Below, in pieces: positions 50,995 to 58,882 of a DNA stretch of 64,000 nt (position 1 is its first letter; each line of letters begins with the position of its first letter). The notes under the pieces were generated by a model. The model saw nothing but the letters and a program-made list of their open reading frames with translations. It was not told the DNA's origin and searched no databases. The stretch is taken from contig NZ_RBAK01000009.1 of NCBI RefSeq assembly GCF_003626595.1, positions 1 through 64,000 of the forward strand. Direction: 5' to 3'. Source of the stretch: Micromonospora endolithica. Lineage in GTDB: Bacteria; Actinomycetota; Actinomycetes; Mycobacteriales; Micromonosporaceae. Made by a program: the position numbers and the translations under genes.

Positions 50995-51133
50995 ACTCGC
51001 CTCCGGGTGGAAATTTCTGCGGCCTTGTCCGGGCGCGGCCAATGACCGGTCACACCCGGTCTCACCTGGGGCGACGCCCGCTCCGGGCGGGCGGGCCCAT
51101 CGACGATTGGCAGTGCTCATGTGGATCCGGTCG

Positions 51134-51159
51134 GTTTGGATTTTCGGCGGACCGGGAAT
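51134..51159 (+). promoter_or_regulatory. Stress-sigma-type promoter of YeaQ copy 1
   Basis: GTTT, 16 bases, GGGAAT matches the SigB/SigF-type consensus of actinobacteria (GTTT-N15-17-GGGTAT-like). The same 26 bases, with one change, precede the second copy. The start codon is 61 bases downstream. Confidence 0.75.
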
Positions 51160-51220
51160 CTTCGTCGGCACGGCAGGAACGCCACAAAAACGGAGATAAC
51201 AGTACGTAGGGAGAGCGACC

Positions 51221-51505
51221 ATGGAGTTGACCGTCTGGGGCATCGTCACCGCGCTCGTCGTTGGTCTCATCGTCGGCGCGCTGGGCCGTCTGCTCGTGCC
51301 GGGTCGGCAGAACATGCCGATGTGGCTGCACATGCTGATCGGTGTCGGCGCCGCGCTGCTGGGCACCGTCCTGGCCCGGGCCATGGGTATCGCCACCGTG
51401 ACCGCCGGCATCGACTGGGCCGAGCTGGCCGTCCAGGTGGTCCTGGCCGCCATCGCGGTGGCCCTGGTCGCCGGTGTTGGCCGGCGGCGCAGCCTCACCC
51501 ACTGA
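51221..51505 (+). CDS. GlsB/YeaQ/YmgE family stress membrane protein, copy 1
   Basis: A 94-residue integral membrane protein of the transglycosylase-associated family. Three helices: VWGIVTALVVGLIVGALGRLL, WLHMLIGVGAALLGTVLARA and the C-terminal AVQVVLAAIAVALVAGV; the first ends in the family motif GRLLVPGRQNMP. Members are induced by general stress; their exact role is unresolved. GGGAGAG lies 8 bases before the ATG. A strong hairpin ends the transcript, so copies 1 and 2 are separate units. Confidence 0.93.
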   Translation: MELTVWGIVTALVVGLIVGALGRLLVPGRQNMPMWLHMLIGVGAALLGTVLARAMGIATVTAGIDWAELAVQVVLAAIAVALVAGVGRRRSLTH

Positions 51506-51551
51506 CGCGGCGCAGCCTCACCCCGCCGGTGACGGCGGACAACTGAACCTC

Positions 51552-51591
51552 CACCACGGGCGCCCGACCACCTGGTCGGGCGCCCGTGGTG
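51552..51591 (+). terminator. Terminator after YeaQ copy 1
   Basis: A perfect 18-bp inverted repeat (CACCACGGGCGCCCGACC and its complement) with a 4-base loop starts 47 bases after the stop. The second copy has a related hairpin (GGGCGCCCGACC core). Confidence 0.92.
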
Positions 51592-51963
51592 CATCTGGAC
51601 GCCGTCCCGGGGTCGTACGTCCGCGTCCCGCCCGGTCCGCGACCGGGTTGCTTCCGCGACGCCGGGCTGCTGGGATCACGCTGCTTCCGCGAAGCGGCTG
51701 CTGCCGTGTGCTTGGCATGACGGCCTCGCGCGTGATGTCTCTCTGACATGAATACTTCTGACAGAAATGATGGCCGACCGACTGTCCGCCGTCCCTGGGC
51801 GTGCGTCGAGCCAACGGGTCGGGCCGTGTCGCGGTCGGGCCGCCGGGCCGTACCCGCTGGGTCCCCGGGCCGTGCGGCGCTTCCTGCGGCGGTCGTCGAC
51901 CGCCCGACGGCGTCGTTGGTGGGGTGTCTGGGAGGTTCTCGGGTTCGACGTACCACGAAGTCG
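51592..51963. other. Gene-free spacer between the two YeaQ genes
   Basis: About 370 bases without a credible gene. A frame of about 100 codons opens at 51748 but has no ribosome binding site, an Arg/Pro/Ser-rich translation and runs into the second yeaQ start, so I do not call it. The only structured part is an AT-richer patch around 51730-51770. The rest may be decayed DNA captured at the duplication. Confidence 0.6.
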
Positions 51964-51989
51964 GTTTGGATTTTCGGCCGACCGGGAAT
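51964..51989 (+). promoter_or_regulatory. Stress-sigma-type promoter of YeaQ copy 2
   Basis: GTTT, 16 bases, GGGAAT, identical to the copy 1 promoter except one base in the spacer. Sequence similarity fades a few bases downstream, so these promoter elements are the best-kept part of the upstream regions. The start codon is 63 bases downstream. Confidence 0.75.
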
Positions 51990-52052
51990 TGATCCGTCAG
52001 CACAGGAACGACAACCACACAGACTCATCATTTCTCGTGAAGGAGAACGACC

Positions 52053-52340
52053 GTGGAGCTGACCGTCTGGGGCATCATCACCGCGCTGATCGTCGGTCTG
52101 ATCATCGGCGCGCTGGGCCGCCTGGTCGTACCGGGACGGCAGAACATGCCGATCTGGCTGCACATGGTGATCGGTGTCGCCGCCGCGCTGCTGGGTACCG
52201 TGATCGCCCGCGCGTCGGGCTTCGCCGAGACCTCCGGGATCGACTGGCGTGAGCTGCTGCTCCAGATCGCGCTCGCCGCGATCGCGGTGGCCCTGGTCGC
52301 CGGTGTCGGCGGTCGCCGGCGGGGCGTGACCCACCGGTAA
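52053..52340 (+). CDS. GlsB/YeaQ/YmgE family stress membrane protein, copy 2
   Basis: A 95-residue close paralogue of the gene 550 bases upstream; the first half is nearly identical (ELTVWGII, GRLVVPGRQNMPIWLHM), while the middle differs (RASGFAETSGIDWRELLLQ against RAMGIATVTAGIDWAELAVQ). Three transmembrane helices. The GTG start has AAGGAG 8 bases upstream, stronger than in copy 1. Ends with its own terminator. Confidence 0.93.
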   Translation: MELTVWGIITALIVGLIIGALGRLVVPGRQNMPIWLHMVIGVAAALLGTVIARASGFAETSGIDWRELLLQIALAAIAVALVAGVGGRRRGVTHR

Positions 52341-52358
52341 ATCTCGCACAGCCTGAAC

Positions 52359-52392
52359 AAAGGGCGCCCGACCGGAAGGTCGGGCGCCCTTT
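52359..52392 (+). terminator. Terminator after YeaQ copy 2
   Basis: A perfect 15-bp inverted repeat (AAAGGGCGCCCGACC and its complement) with a GGAA loop ends in TTT. It is one of the clearest intrinsic terminators in the window. Confidence 0.93.
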
Positions 52393-52492
52393 CATGTCTC
52401 CATGGCCCCTTTTGCCCCGATACCCGGCGGGCCCGGTCCGGTCGTCTGCGGTACCGTCGCCCTCGCTTCACCGGACGTCCCCACTGTCGTAA

Positions 52493-52505
52493 AGGAATTT
52501 TTCCT
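52493..52505 (+). promoter_or_regulatory. Palindromic operator upstream of the sugar ABC operon
   Basis: AGGAA-TTT-TTCCT is a 13-bp palindrome in an otherwise GC-rich region, 52 bases before the substrate-binding-protein start. It resembles the AGGAAA/TTTCCT boxes bound by ROK-family repressors such as CsnR at actinobacterial sugar-uptake genes; this comparison is from memory. Confidence 0.55.
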
Positions 52506-52557
52506 ACTAGGGTGCGGCGGAGAAGGTTAGTGCCAAGCGGCGCGAGGGAGATGTGGC

Positions 52558-53847
52558 GTGAACAGGTGGAAGCGGCTGGCCCCGGTCACCGCCGTCGTGG
52601 CATCGGCCGCGATGGTGCTGGCCGGTTGCGGTGGTTCCGGTGATGACGAAGCCGCCGACAACAGCAAGCTGACGGTGTGGATGATGGGCGAGGGCAGCGA
52701 GGCGCAGACCTCGTTCCTCGACGGCGTCGAGACCGAGTTCCGGCAGAAGCACCCGGACACCGACGTGGTGGTCCAGTACATTCCCTGGCTCGAGGCGCCC
52801 AAGAAGTTCCAGGCCGCGCTCGCCGGCGGCGAGGGGCCGGACATCACCGAGCTGGGCAACACCGAGACCCAGGGCTGGGCGGCGCAGGAGGCGCTCGCCG
52901 ACATCTCCGGGCGGATGAACGGCTGGGCCGAGGGCAAGGACATCCTGCCGGACCTGGTCAAGAACGCCCAGCTCGACGGCAAGCAGTACGGCGTGCCGTG
53001 GTACGCCGGGGTGCGGGCCATCTACTACCGGACCGACTGGTTCGCCGAGGCGGGCGTCAAGCCGCCGACGAACTGGGAGGAACTGGTCAGCGTGGCGAAG
53101 GCCGTGCAGGCGAAGAAGCCGGGCACCTACGGCCTGGCCCTGCCGGGCAACTCCGAGCTGCCCTTCTACTCCTTCCTCTGGGGCGCCGGCGCGGAGATCG
53201 CCACCAAGGACGGTGACACCTGGAAGTCCGGCTACAACACGCCCGAGGCCCAGAAGGCGGTCAAGTTCTGGACCGACCTGGTGACCGTGCACAAGGTGGC
53301 GCCGCCGGCCGCCGCCGGTTGGAACGAGATCGACGCCCGGACCCAGTTCGCCACCGGCAAGGCCGCGATGGCGTTCGCCGGGAGCTGGCAGCAGGGCGCC
53401 ATCAAGAAGGACAACCCCGAGATCGAGAAGGTCTGGGGTACGTTCCCGATCCCCGGCCCGGCCGGTCAGCCGGCCCCCGGTTTCGCCGGTGGTTCCGACC
53501 TCGCCCTCTGGGAGGACAGCGAGCGCAAGGATCTCGCCTGGGACTACCTCACCGTGCTGCTCAGCAAGAAGAACGACCAGGCCTTCGCCGACAGTCTCGG
53601 CTTCTTCCCCGTCTACCAGGACCTGGTGGGTGGCGACAAGTACGCCAACGACAAGGTGATGGCGGCGTTCGCCACCACGCTGAAGAGCACCAAGCTCACG
53701 CCGCTCACCCCGAAGTGGGTGGAGGTCAGCCGGAACAAGACGGTGACCCAGGCGATGAACAGCTCGGTCATGAAGGGTCAGAAGACGGTCGAGAAGGCCA
53801 CCGCCGACGCGGCCGCGGAGATGGAAAGCATCCTCAACGCCAAGTGA
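52558..53847 (+). CDS. Sugar ABC transporter substrate-binding lipoprotein
   Basis: A 429-residue extracellular solute-binding protein (family 1). A lipoprotein signal peptide ends in the lipobox LAGC (Cys at about residue 23), so it is anchored outside the membrane. The mature fold shows MalE-like blocks: NTETQGWAAQEALADIS, PWYAGVRAIYYRTDWF and GGSDLALWEDS. The ligand is probably an oligosaccharide. GAGGGAGATG lies just before the GTG start. Its stop overlaps the first permease (GTGA). Confidence 0.93.
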   Translation: MNRWKRLAPVTAVVASAAMVLAGCGGSGDDEAADNSKLTVWMMGEGSEAQTSFLDGVETEFRQKHPDTDVVVQYIPWLEAPKKFQAALAGGEGPDITELGNTETQGWAAQEALADISGRMNGWAEGKDILPDLVKNAQLDGKQYGVPWYAGVRAIYYRTDWFAEAGVKPPTNWEELVSVAKAVQAKKPGTYGLALPGNSELPFYSFLWGAGAEIATKDGDTWKSGYNTPEAQKAVKFWTDLVTVHKVAPPAAAGWNEIDARTQFATGKAAMAFAGSWQQGAIKKDNPEIEKVWGTFPIPGPAGQPAPGFAGGSDLALWEDSERKDLAWDYLTVLLSKKNDQAFADSLGFFPVYQDLVGGDKYANDKVMAAFATTLKSTKLTPLTPKWVEVSRNKTVTQAMNSSVMKGQKTVEKATADAAAEMESILNAK

Positions 53848-54830
53848 CCACGCTGACCGAGGTGCCGGAGACGACCGCCGCGCGGGAGACCCCCGCGCGG
53901 CGGCGTCGCCCGGTGGACCGCCTCCCCTACCTGCTGCTCCTGCCCGGCTCGGTGATCATCGGCGTACTGCTGCTCTGGCCGCTCGGCCAGGTGGTGGTGA
54001 TGTCGTTCTTCAAGCTGGACAACGTCCGCCAGTTGCGCGGCGACCGCGACTGGCCGTGGGCCGGTCTGGGCAACTACGCCGACGTCCTGGGTGACCCGTT
54101 CTTCTGGACGGTGCTGCGCAACACGGTGCTGTTCGCGGCGGCCAACGTGGTGCTGACCATGATCCTCGGCACCCTGGTCGGGCTGCTGCTCAACCGGCTG
54201 GGCCGGCGGATGGCGGCGTTCGTGGCCAGCTGCGTGATGTTGGCGTGGGCCACTCCGGCGCTGACCGGCACCATCGTCTGGAAGTGGATTTTCGACGACA
54301 CCAGCGGCCTGGTCACCTGGTTCTTCAACGCGCTGCCCGACGGGCTGTCGCAGGCACTGTTCGGGCGCACCGACTGGACCGGCTACGGCTGGTTCAACTC
54401 ACCACTGCTGTTCTTCGCCATCCTCACCCTGGTGGTGGTCTGGCACTCGTTCCCGTTCATCGCGGTCAGCGTGCTGGCCGGCCTGAAGAGCGTGCCGAGC
54501 GAGCTGCACGAGGCGGCCCGGGTCGACGGCGCGGGACCGTGGAAGGCGTTCTGGAAGATCACCGTCCCGTTGCTGCGTCCGGTCTTCGGCATCCTGATCG
54601 TGCTCTCCACCATCTGGGACTTCAAGGTCTTCACCCAGTACTACGTCCTGGCCGGCGGCACCCAGGACCGGCCCACCTTCATGCTCTCCGTCTACTCGTA
54701 CGCGGAGGCGTTCTCGCCACCGCCGAAGTACGGCCTGGGCGCGGCGATCGCGGTGATCCTCACCCTGATCCTGCTGGTGGTGACCGGCCTGTACGTCCGG
54801 ATGGTGCTCAAGCAGGAGGAGGACGCGTGA
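53844..54830 (+). CDS. Sugar ABC transporter permease (MalF type)
   Basis: A 328-residue permease with six transmembrane helices after a 20-residue Arg-rich cytoplasmic start. The EAA loop is ELHEAARVDGAGPWKAFWKITVP, the contact site for the ATPase. It overlaps both the upstream binding-protein gene and the downstream permease gene by four bases. It pairs with the next gene product to form the membrane channel. Confidence 0.93.
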   Translation: MTTLTEVPETTAARETPARRRRPVDRLPYLLLLPGSVIIGVLLLWPLGQVVVMSFFKLDNVRQLRGDRDWPWAGLGNYADVLGDPFFWTVLRNTVLFAAANVVLTMILGTLVGLLLNRLGRRMAAFVASCVMLAWATPALTGTIVWKWIFDDTSGLVTWFFNALPDGLSQALFGRTDWTGYGWFNSPLLFFAILTLVVVWHSFPFIAVSVLAGLKSVPSELHEAARVDGAGPWKAFWKITVPLLRPVFGILIVLSTIWDFKVFTQYYVLAGGTQDRPTFMLSVYSYAEAFSPPPKYGLGAAIAVILTLILLVVTGLYVRMVLKQEEDA

Positions 54831-55741
54831 CCCGGGCAGCGGCCGAGATCGTGGCACCGGCGGGATCGACGACCGGGACGCGGGCCGGCGGCGGCCGGGG
54901 GACGCGCCGCGCGCGGCGGATCGCCCTCAACGGGGCCGGGCTGCTGGTGGCGCTCTTCGCCGCCTTCCCGGTCTACTGGATGATCGCCACCTCGCTGAAG
55001 CCGAGTTCGGAGATCTTCTCCAGTACGCCCCGGCCGGTCCCGGCCGAGCCCACCCTGGAGCACTACCGGGAGATCCTCACCGGGAACCTGATCCCGGGAG
55101 TGACCTTCGCCGACTTCTTCCTCAACAGCGTGCTGGTCGCGGTGGCCACGGTGGTGCTCAGTGGGCTGGTCGCGCTGCTGGCGGCGACCGCGGTGGCCCG
55201 GTTCCGGTTCACCCTGCGGACCAGCTTCCTGATCATGCTGCTGGTGGTCCAGATGATCCCGCTGGAGGCGCTGGTCATCCCGCTGTTCCTGATGATCCAG
55301 CGGCTCGGGCTCTACAACACGCTGCCCAGCCTCATCCTCACGTACCTCGGTTTCTCGCTGCCCTTCGCGGTCTGGATGCTGCGCGGCTTCGTCGCGGCGG
55401 TGCCGAAGGAACTGGAGGAGGCGGCGGCGATCGACGGCGCGAGCCGGGCCCAGATCTTCCGCCGCATCCTGTTCCCGCTGGTCGCGCCCGGCCTGGTGGC
55501 GACCAGCATCTTCTCGTTCATCACCGCCTGGAACGAGCTGATCTTCGCGTTGACGTTCATCAACGACCAGGACCGCTACACGCTGCCGGTGGCGATGACC
55601 TTCTTCTTCGGGCGGGACGACACCGCCTGGGGACCGGTCATGGCGGCCTCCACCATCTTCACCCTCCCGGTGATCGTCTTCTTCCTGCTGGTGCAGCGGA
55701 AGATGGTCTCCGGCCTGGTGGCCGGCGCCGTCAAGGGCTGA
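54827..55741 (+). CDS. Sugar ABC transporter permease (MalG type)
   Basis: A 304-residue permease with six helices. It begins with a Gly/Thr/Arg-rich cytoplasmic segment; the first helix is GAGLLVALFAAFPVYWMIA and the EAA loop is ELEEAAAIDGASRAQIFRRILFP. The C-terminal end (VQRKMVSGLVAGAVKG) is typical of MalG-type proteins. No ATPase gene follows, so a shared ATPase such as MsiK, known in Streptomyces, probably powers the importer. Confidence 0.93.
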   Translation: MTRAAAEIVAPAGSTTGTRAGGGRGTRRARRIALNGAGLLVALFAAFPVYWMIATSLKPSSEIFSSTPRPVPAEPTLEHYREILTGNLIPGVTFADFFLNSVLVAVATVVLSGLVALLAATAVARFRFTLRTSFLIMLLVVQMIPLEALVIPLFLMIQRLGLYNTLPSLILTYLGFSLPFAVWMLRGFVAAVPKELEEAAAIDGASRAQIFRRILFPLVAPGLVATSIFSFITAWNELIFALTFINDQDRYTLPVAMTFFFGRDDTAWGPVMAASTIFTLPVIVFFLLVQRKMVSGLVAGAVKG

Positions 55742-55742
55742 G

Positions 55743-55798
55743 GTGTAAGGAAGGGACCCTTGTTAACGCCTGGCGTTGTAGAAGGGTCCCTTCCTAAC
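55743..55798. repeat. Dispersed 30-31-bp tandem element, copy 3 (two units)
   Basis: Units start at 55743 (GTGTAAGGAAGGGACCCTT) and 55773 (GCGTTGTAGAAGGGTCCCTTCC), 30 bp apart. The two are also near inverted repeats of each other, giving an imperfect hairpin with arms of about 27 bp. It begins 2 bases after the permease stop and may act as its terminator. Confidence 0.88.
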
Positions 55799-55873
55799 AA
55801 CGGGCGGAGCATGCCGGCGCTGCCGCACCACGCTGCCGCGGCCCTGGCCCCGGCGCGAACTAGGCTGACCGCC

Positions 55874-56509
55874 ATGACAGGCAGGGTGGCAGCGGTGAAC
55901 CTCGGCATCGTGACCGAGGCGGCCTGGGCCGGCGACGCGAGCGGTCGCAGCGGCATCGACAAGCGTCCGGTGGACGGTCCGGTCATGGTCGGCCTCGGTG
56001 GACTGGCCGGCGACTTCATCGGCGAGCGCGCCCACCACGGGGGCCCAGAGCAGGCGGTCTACGCGTACGCCGAGGAGGACGCGGCCTGGTGGGCGGCGGA
56101 GATCGGCCGTGGCATCCGGCCGGGCGGGTTCGGCGAGAACCTCACCACCTGGGCGGTCGACGTGACCGGTGCGGTGATCGGCGAGCAGTGGAGTGTCGGG
56201 TCCGCCGTGCTTCAGGTGACCAAACCGCGTACGCCGTGCACGACGTTCGCCGGCTTCTGGGGCATGCCGGACCTGATCAAGCGGTTCACCGCGCGGGCGA
56301 CGCCGGGGGCGTACCTGCGGGTGCTCGTCGAGGGCGAGATCGGCGCGGGCGACCCGGTCGAGGTGGTGGACCGGCCGGCGCACGGGGTGACGATCGGTGA
56401 GGTGTTCCGGGCGCTGCACCTGGAGCCGCAGCTGCTGCCCCGACTGCTGGACGTCGAGGACCTGCCGGACGCGATCCGGGAGAAGGCCCGTCGCCGGGTA
56501 CGCGCCTAG
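55874..56509 (+). CDS. MOSC domain protein
   Basis: A 211-residue MOSC protein, related to the sulfur-carrying C-terminal domain of molybdenum-cofactor sulfurase and to YiiM. It shows GDFIGERAHHGGPEQAVYAY, GENLTTWAVD, and the Cys in KPRTPCTTF that would carry persulfide. It is probably involved in detoxifying N-hydroxylated bases or moving sulfur to metal cofactors. The ATG has TAGGCT 7 bases upstream (leaderless pattern). Flanked on both sides by copies of the same dispersed repeat. Confidence 0.92.
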   Translation: MTGRVAAVNLGIVTEAAWAGDASGRSGIDKRPVDGPVMVGLGGLAGDFIGERAHHGGPEQAVYAYAEEDAAWWAAEIGRGIRPGGFGENLTTWAVDVTGAVIGEQWSVGSAVLQVTKPRTPCTTFAGFWGMPDLIKRFTARATPGAYLRVLVEGEIGAGDPVEVVDRPAHGVTIGEVFRALHLEPQLLPRLLDVEDLPDAIREKARRRVRA

Positions 56510-56596
56510 CGTCCGCCTCGCCCCCACCTGCCGCGCCCAGCCCTCCACCGTGCCGGGCCCGCCGCCGCGCCCGCCGCTGCTTCCCGGCGGGGGTGG

Positions 56597-56655
56597 ACGT
56601 TAAGAAGGGCCCCCGGTACAACGCCAGGCGTTAACGGGGGGCCCTTCCTTACACC
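56597..56655. repeat. Dispersed 31-bp tandem element, copy 4 (two units)
   Basis: Units start at 56597 (ACGTTAAGAAGGGCCCC) and 56628 (GCGTTAACGGGGGGCCC), 31 bp apart. They fill the space between the convergent MOSC and PhyH-like genes and end one base before the PhyH-like stop codon. Confidence 0.88.
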
Positions 56656-56656
56656 C

Positions 56657-57562
56657 TCAGCGGAGCCAGGGGACGTTGCGGTCGAGGAGGTTGCGCTGCT
56701 TGAGTTCCTTGCGCAGCGGGATCTCGTCGTCGATGTAGCCGTCCCAGTTGATGCCCCAGTAGTTCGCGGTGTGGGTGCCCTCACCGCAGAGCTGGCGCTG
56801 GACCGGCGTGCGGTTGGCCCACCACTCGCCGTCGGTGTCGATGTGCAGTTCGTCGAGCGGGCGGATCCACCGGTAGGTGTAGCCGACGAAGAGCATCTTG
56901 CGGGTGATCGTCGACAGGTTCGTCGAGCGGGAGTGCCACTGCCGGCGGTCGAAGATGAAGGCGTCGCCGGGGTTCGCGGTGATCTCCACCGTGCCCTCCG
57001 GGTCCGGGTTGTGCACCGAGGTGTCCTTCGGGCGGGGCAGCGAGTTCCACAGGTGGCTGCCCGGGATCACCTTGGTCGCGCCGCGGCCGTTCTCCGACAG
57101 GTCGGACAGGACGTACGCCACCTTCAGCGAGAACATCGGCCGGGGCAGGTTCGGGTCCATCGTCTCCGGGTCGGAGTTCTGCCGGTAGCCGTCCTGGTGC
57201 CAGCCCCAGTAGGGCTTCTCCGGCTCGAGCGCCGGCGGGGTGACGTCCAGGTGGTTGTGGTGGGTGTAGATGTTCCAGCCGGCCAGGCCCCACATGTAGG
57301 GGAAGGCGATCGGGTGGGTGAGCAGGTCGCCGAAGAGTTCGTCGCGCTCCAGGAAGCCCAGCAGGTGCAGGGTGCCGTCCTTGGTGGTGTTGCCCTTGGC
57401 CTGCTCCTCGGCGTAGACGCGGTCGACGGCCGCCTCGAGCGCCGCCCGGTGGTCCTCGGTCAGGACGTTGCGCAGCAGAAGGAAGCCCTGCTCGTGGAAC
57501 TCCTTGCGGTCGGTGTCGCTGATCGGTTCGTAACCGGTGCGGTCGCCGTAGTCGAAGGCCAC
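56657..57562 (-). CDS. Phytanoyl-CoA dioxygenase (PhyH) family protein
   Basis: A 301-residue Fe(II)/2-oxoglutarate dioxygenase. The iron ligands are the HxD of WGWHQDG (near residue 125) and the distal His in QWHSRSTN; a downstream Arg probably binds 2-oxoglutarate. Other blocks are FHEQGFLLLRNVL and LWNSLPRP. I start at the GTG of VAFDYGDRTGYEP because GGGGAGGGG lies 6 bases upstream; an ATG ten codons earlier lacks a ribosome binding site. Relatives hydroxylate small metabolites, including ectoine and natural-product intermediates; the substrate here is unknown. Confidence 0.9.
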   Translation of the reverse strand: MAFDYGDRTGYEPISDTDRKEFHEQGFLLLRNVLTEDHRAALEAAVDRVYAEEQAKGNTTKDGTLHLLGFLERDELFGDLLTHPIAFPYMWGLAGWNIYTHHNHLDVTPPALEPEKPYWGWHQDGYRQNSDPETMDPNLPRPMFSLKVAYVLSDLSENGRGATKVIPGSHLWNSLPRPKDTSVHNPDPEGTVEITANPGDAFIFDRRQWHSRSTNLSTITRKMLFVGYTYRWIRPLDELHIDTDGEWWANRTPVQRQLCGEGTHTANYWGINWDGYIDDEIPLRKELKQRNLLDRNVPWLR

Positions 57563-57737
57563 GTCGTACCCCTCCCCATGAGGTGAAACCATTTCTGGCA
57601 CAGGCCGCCGATCGTAACGTGCCGATTCGGCCGCGGGGGAGCGCCCGTCGTGGTATCGCTCCCGGCGCGAACCGCACGGAGCGGGGTGAGCACCCACGGT
57701 CAATCAGGGCGGGTAAAATGCCAGCTATGAGGTCCTT

Positions 57738-57755
57738 TGACCGATTGTGCGGTCA
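57738..57755. promoter_or_regulatory. Operator-like inverted repeat upstream of the PhyH-like gene
   Basis: TGACCG-N6-CGGTCA, a perfect 6-bp inverted repeat with a 6-base spacer, lies in an AT-richer patch about 175 bases upstream of the PhyH-like gene and just after the next gene's stop. It could bind a dimeric regulator; which one is not evident. Confidence 0.4.
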
Positions 57756-57780
57756 CTGCCGGTAAGGAGATCGGGGTCGT

Positions 57781-58644
57781 TCAGGCGTCGGCCACGACCT
57801 CGGCGACCACCCGGGGCTCCGGGGTGCCGTCCACCGCGTTCCAGGTGCCGCCGTCGGCCGTCCACTCCATGGCGGCGAAACGGACCCGCCGTACGCCGTT
57901 GTCCTGGGCGTGCGACACCAGCCAGTGCGCGTACCGCCAACCGCCGCGCTCGTCCGCCGCGGCGACCGTCAGGCTGGTCAGGTCGGCCGCGGCGGCGCTC
58001 GTCGCCATCCCCCAGTCCAGGGCCAGCCCACGGGTCAGGGCGGCCGTGGCGACCTGACCGCGGCGCAGCGGGTCGCCGCCCACGGTGCAGGCGACCGCGC
58101 CGGTGGCCTCGCCCAGCAGCGCCCGGCTCAGCACCTCGGACTCGTCCGCCCACTTCTGGTACGCCTCCGGGAAGGCGGAGCGCTGCACCTTCTGCGCCGC
58201 GTCGGTGACCCGCATCTTCTCCCAGCCGCGCACCTTGCGCAGCGCCGCGTAGAAGCGGTTCGCCGCGTACCGGGGGTCGCGGATCTCGGTCGGCGTGCCC
58301 CACCCCTGGCTGGGGCGCTGCTGGAACAGGCCCACCGAGTCGCGGTCGCCGCCGGCGAGGTTGCGCAGGCCGGACTCCTGGTACGCGGTGGCCAGCGCCA
58401 CCACCACCGCCCGTTCCGGCATGCCGCGCTGGATGCCGATGGCCGCGATGGTCGCCGCGTTGGCCATCTGGTCCGCGTCGAGGGCCACCGTCCCGTCCGC
58501 CCGCACGGTGCACGTGCGGCTGCTCAACGGGAGGCGGAGCTTGTCCCCGAACTGCCGGACCGAGACGAGGATCCCGACCACCGCCACCAGGACGAGGACG
58601 ACCCCACCCGCCACGACTGCCCGAGTTCGCACCTGCACCCCCAC
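57781..58644 (-). CDS. Membrane-anchored lysozyme/transglycosylase-like protein
   Basis: A 287-residue extracytoplasmic protein with an N-terminal transmembrane helix (VVAGGVVLVLVAVVGILVSV). Residues about 55-160 carry a soluble-lytic-transglycosylase-like motif: ALATAYQESGLRNLAGGDRDSVGLFQQRPSQGWG, where the Glu would be catalytic. The C-terminal half has no known fold and contains one Cys pair candidate (CTV and CTVGG). It probably cleaves or binds peptidoglycan. Such proteins are often mislabelled heavy-metal transporters. Alternative ATG starts are not apparent. Confidence 0.83.
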   Translation of the reverse strand: MGVQVRTRAVVAGGVVLVLVAVVGILVSVRQFGDKLRLPLSSRTCTVRADGTVALDADQMANAATIAAIGIQRGMPERAVVVALATAYQESGLRNLAGGDRDSVGLFQQRPSQGWGTPTEIRDPRYAANRFYAALRKVRGWEKMRVTDAAQKVQRSAFPEAYQKWADESEVLSRALLGEATGAVACTVGGDPLRRGQVATAALTRGLALDWGMATSAAAADLTSLTVAAADERGGWRYAHWLVSHAQDNGVRRVRFAAMEWTADGGTWNAVDGTPEPRVVAEVVADA

Positions 58645-58798
58645 ATCGACAGTCCGACAAGAGTACGTCCCCCGTCGGCCGACACGGGTCGTCCGACCGG
58701 TTCCCGCCCGTTCACCCGGGCGTGGCGCCGGTCGGCGGACCCGGCCGACCGCCGACCACGTTCCCGATTACCGGCGTCCCTCACCCGAATCCGCTGCC

Positions 58799-58872
58799 GC
58801 CCGCCCCGGTCCCGGCCCGCCCCGGTCCCGGCCCGCCCGGTCCCGGCCCGCCCGGTCCCGGCCCGGCCCGGG
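58799..58872. repeat. Low-complexity GC tandem repeat
   Basis: Four or five units of a 15-16-bp sequence (CGGTCCCGGCCCGCC) begin at about 58806, 58822, 58837 and 58852. It sits just beyond the end of the enoyl-CoA hydratase gene. A comparable tract is at 33475. The whole 238-base gap holds nothing else that I can name. Confidence 0.85.
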
Positions 58873-58882
58873 AGCGGCTCGC

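Noticed and set aside
51748..52062. A 104-codon frame between the YeaQ genes
   Set aside because: No ribosome binding site, Arg/Pro-rich translation with no conserved pattern, and it overlaps the second yeaQ promoter and start.
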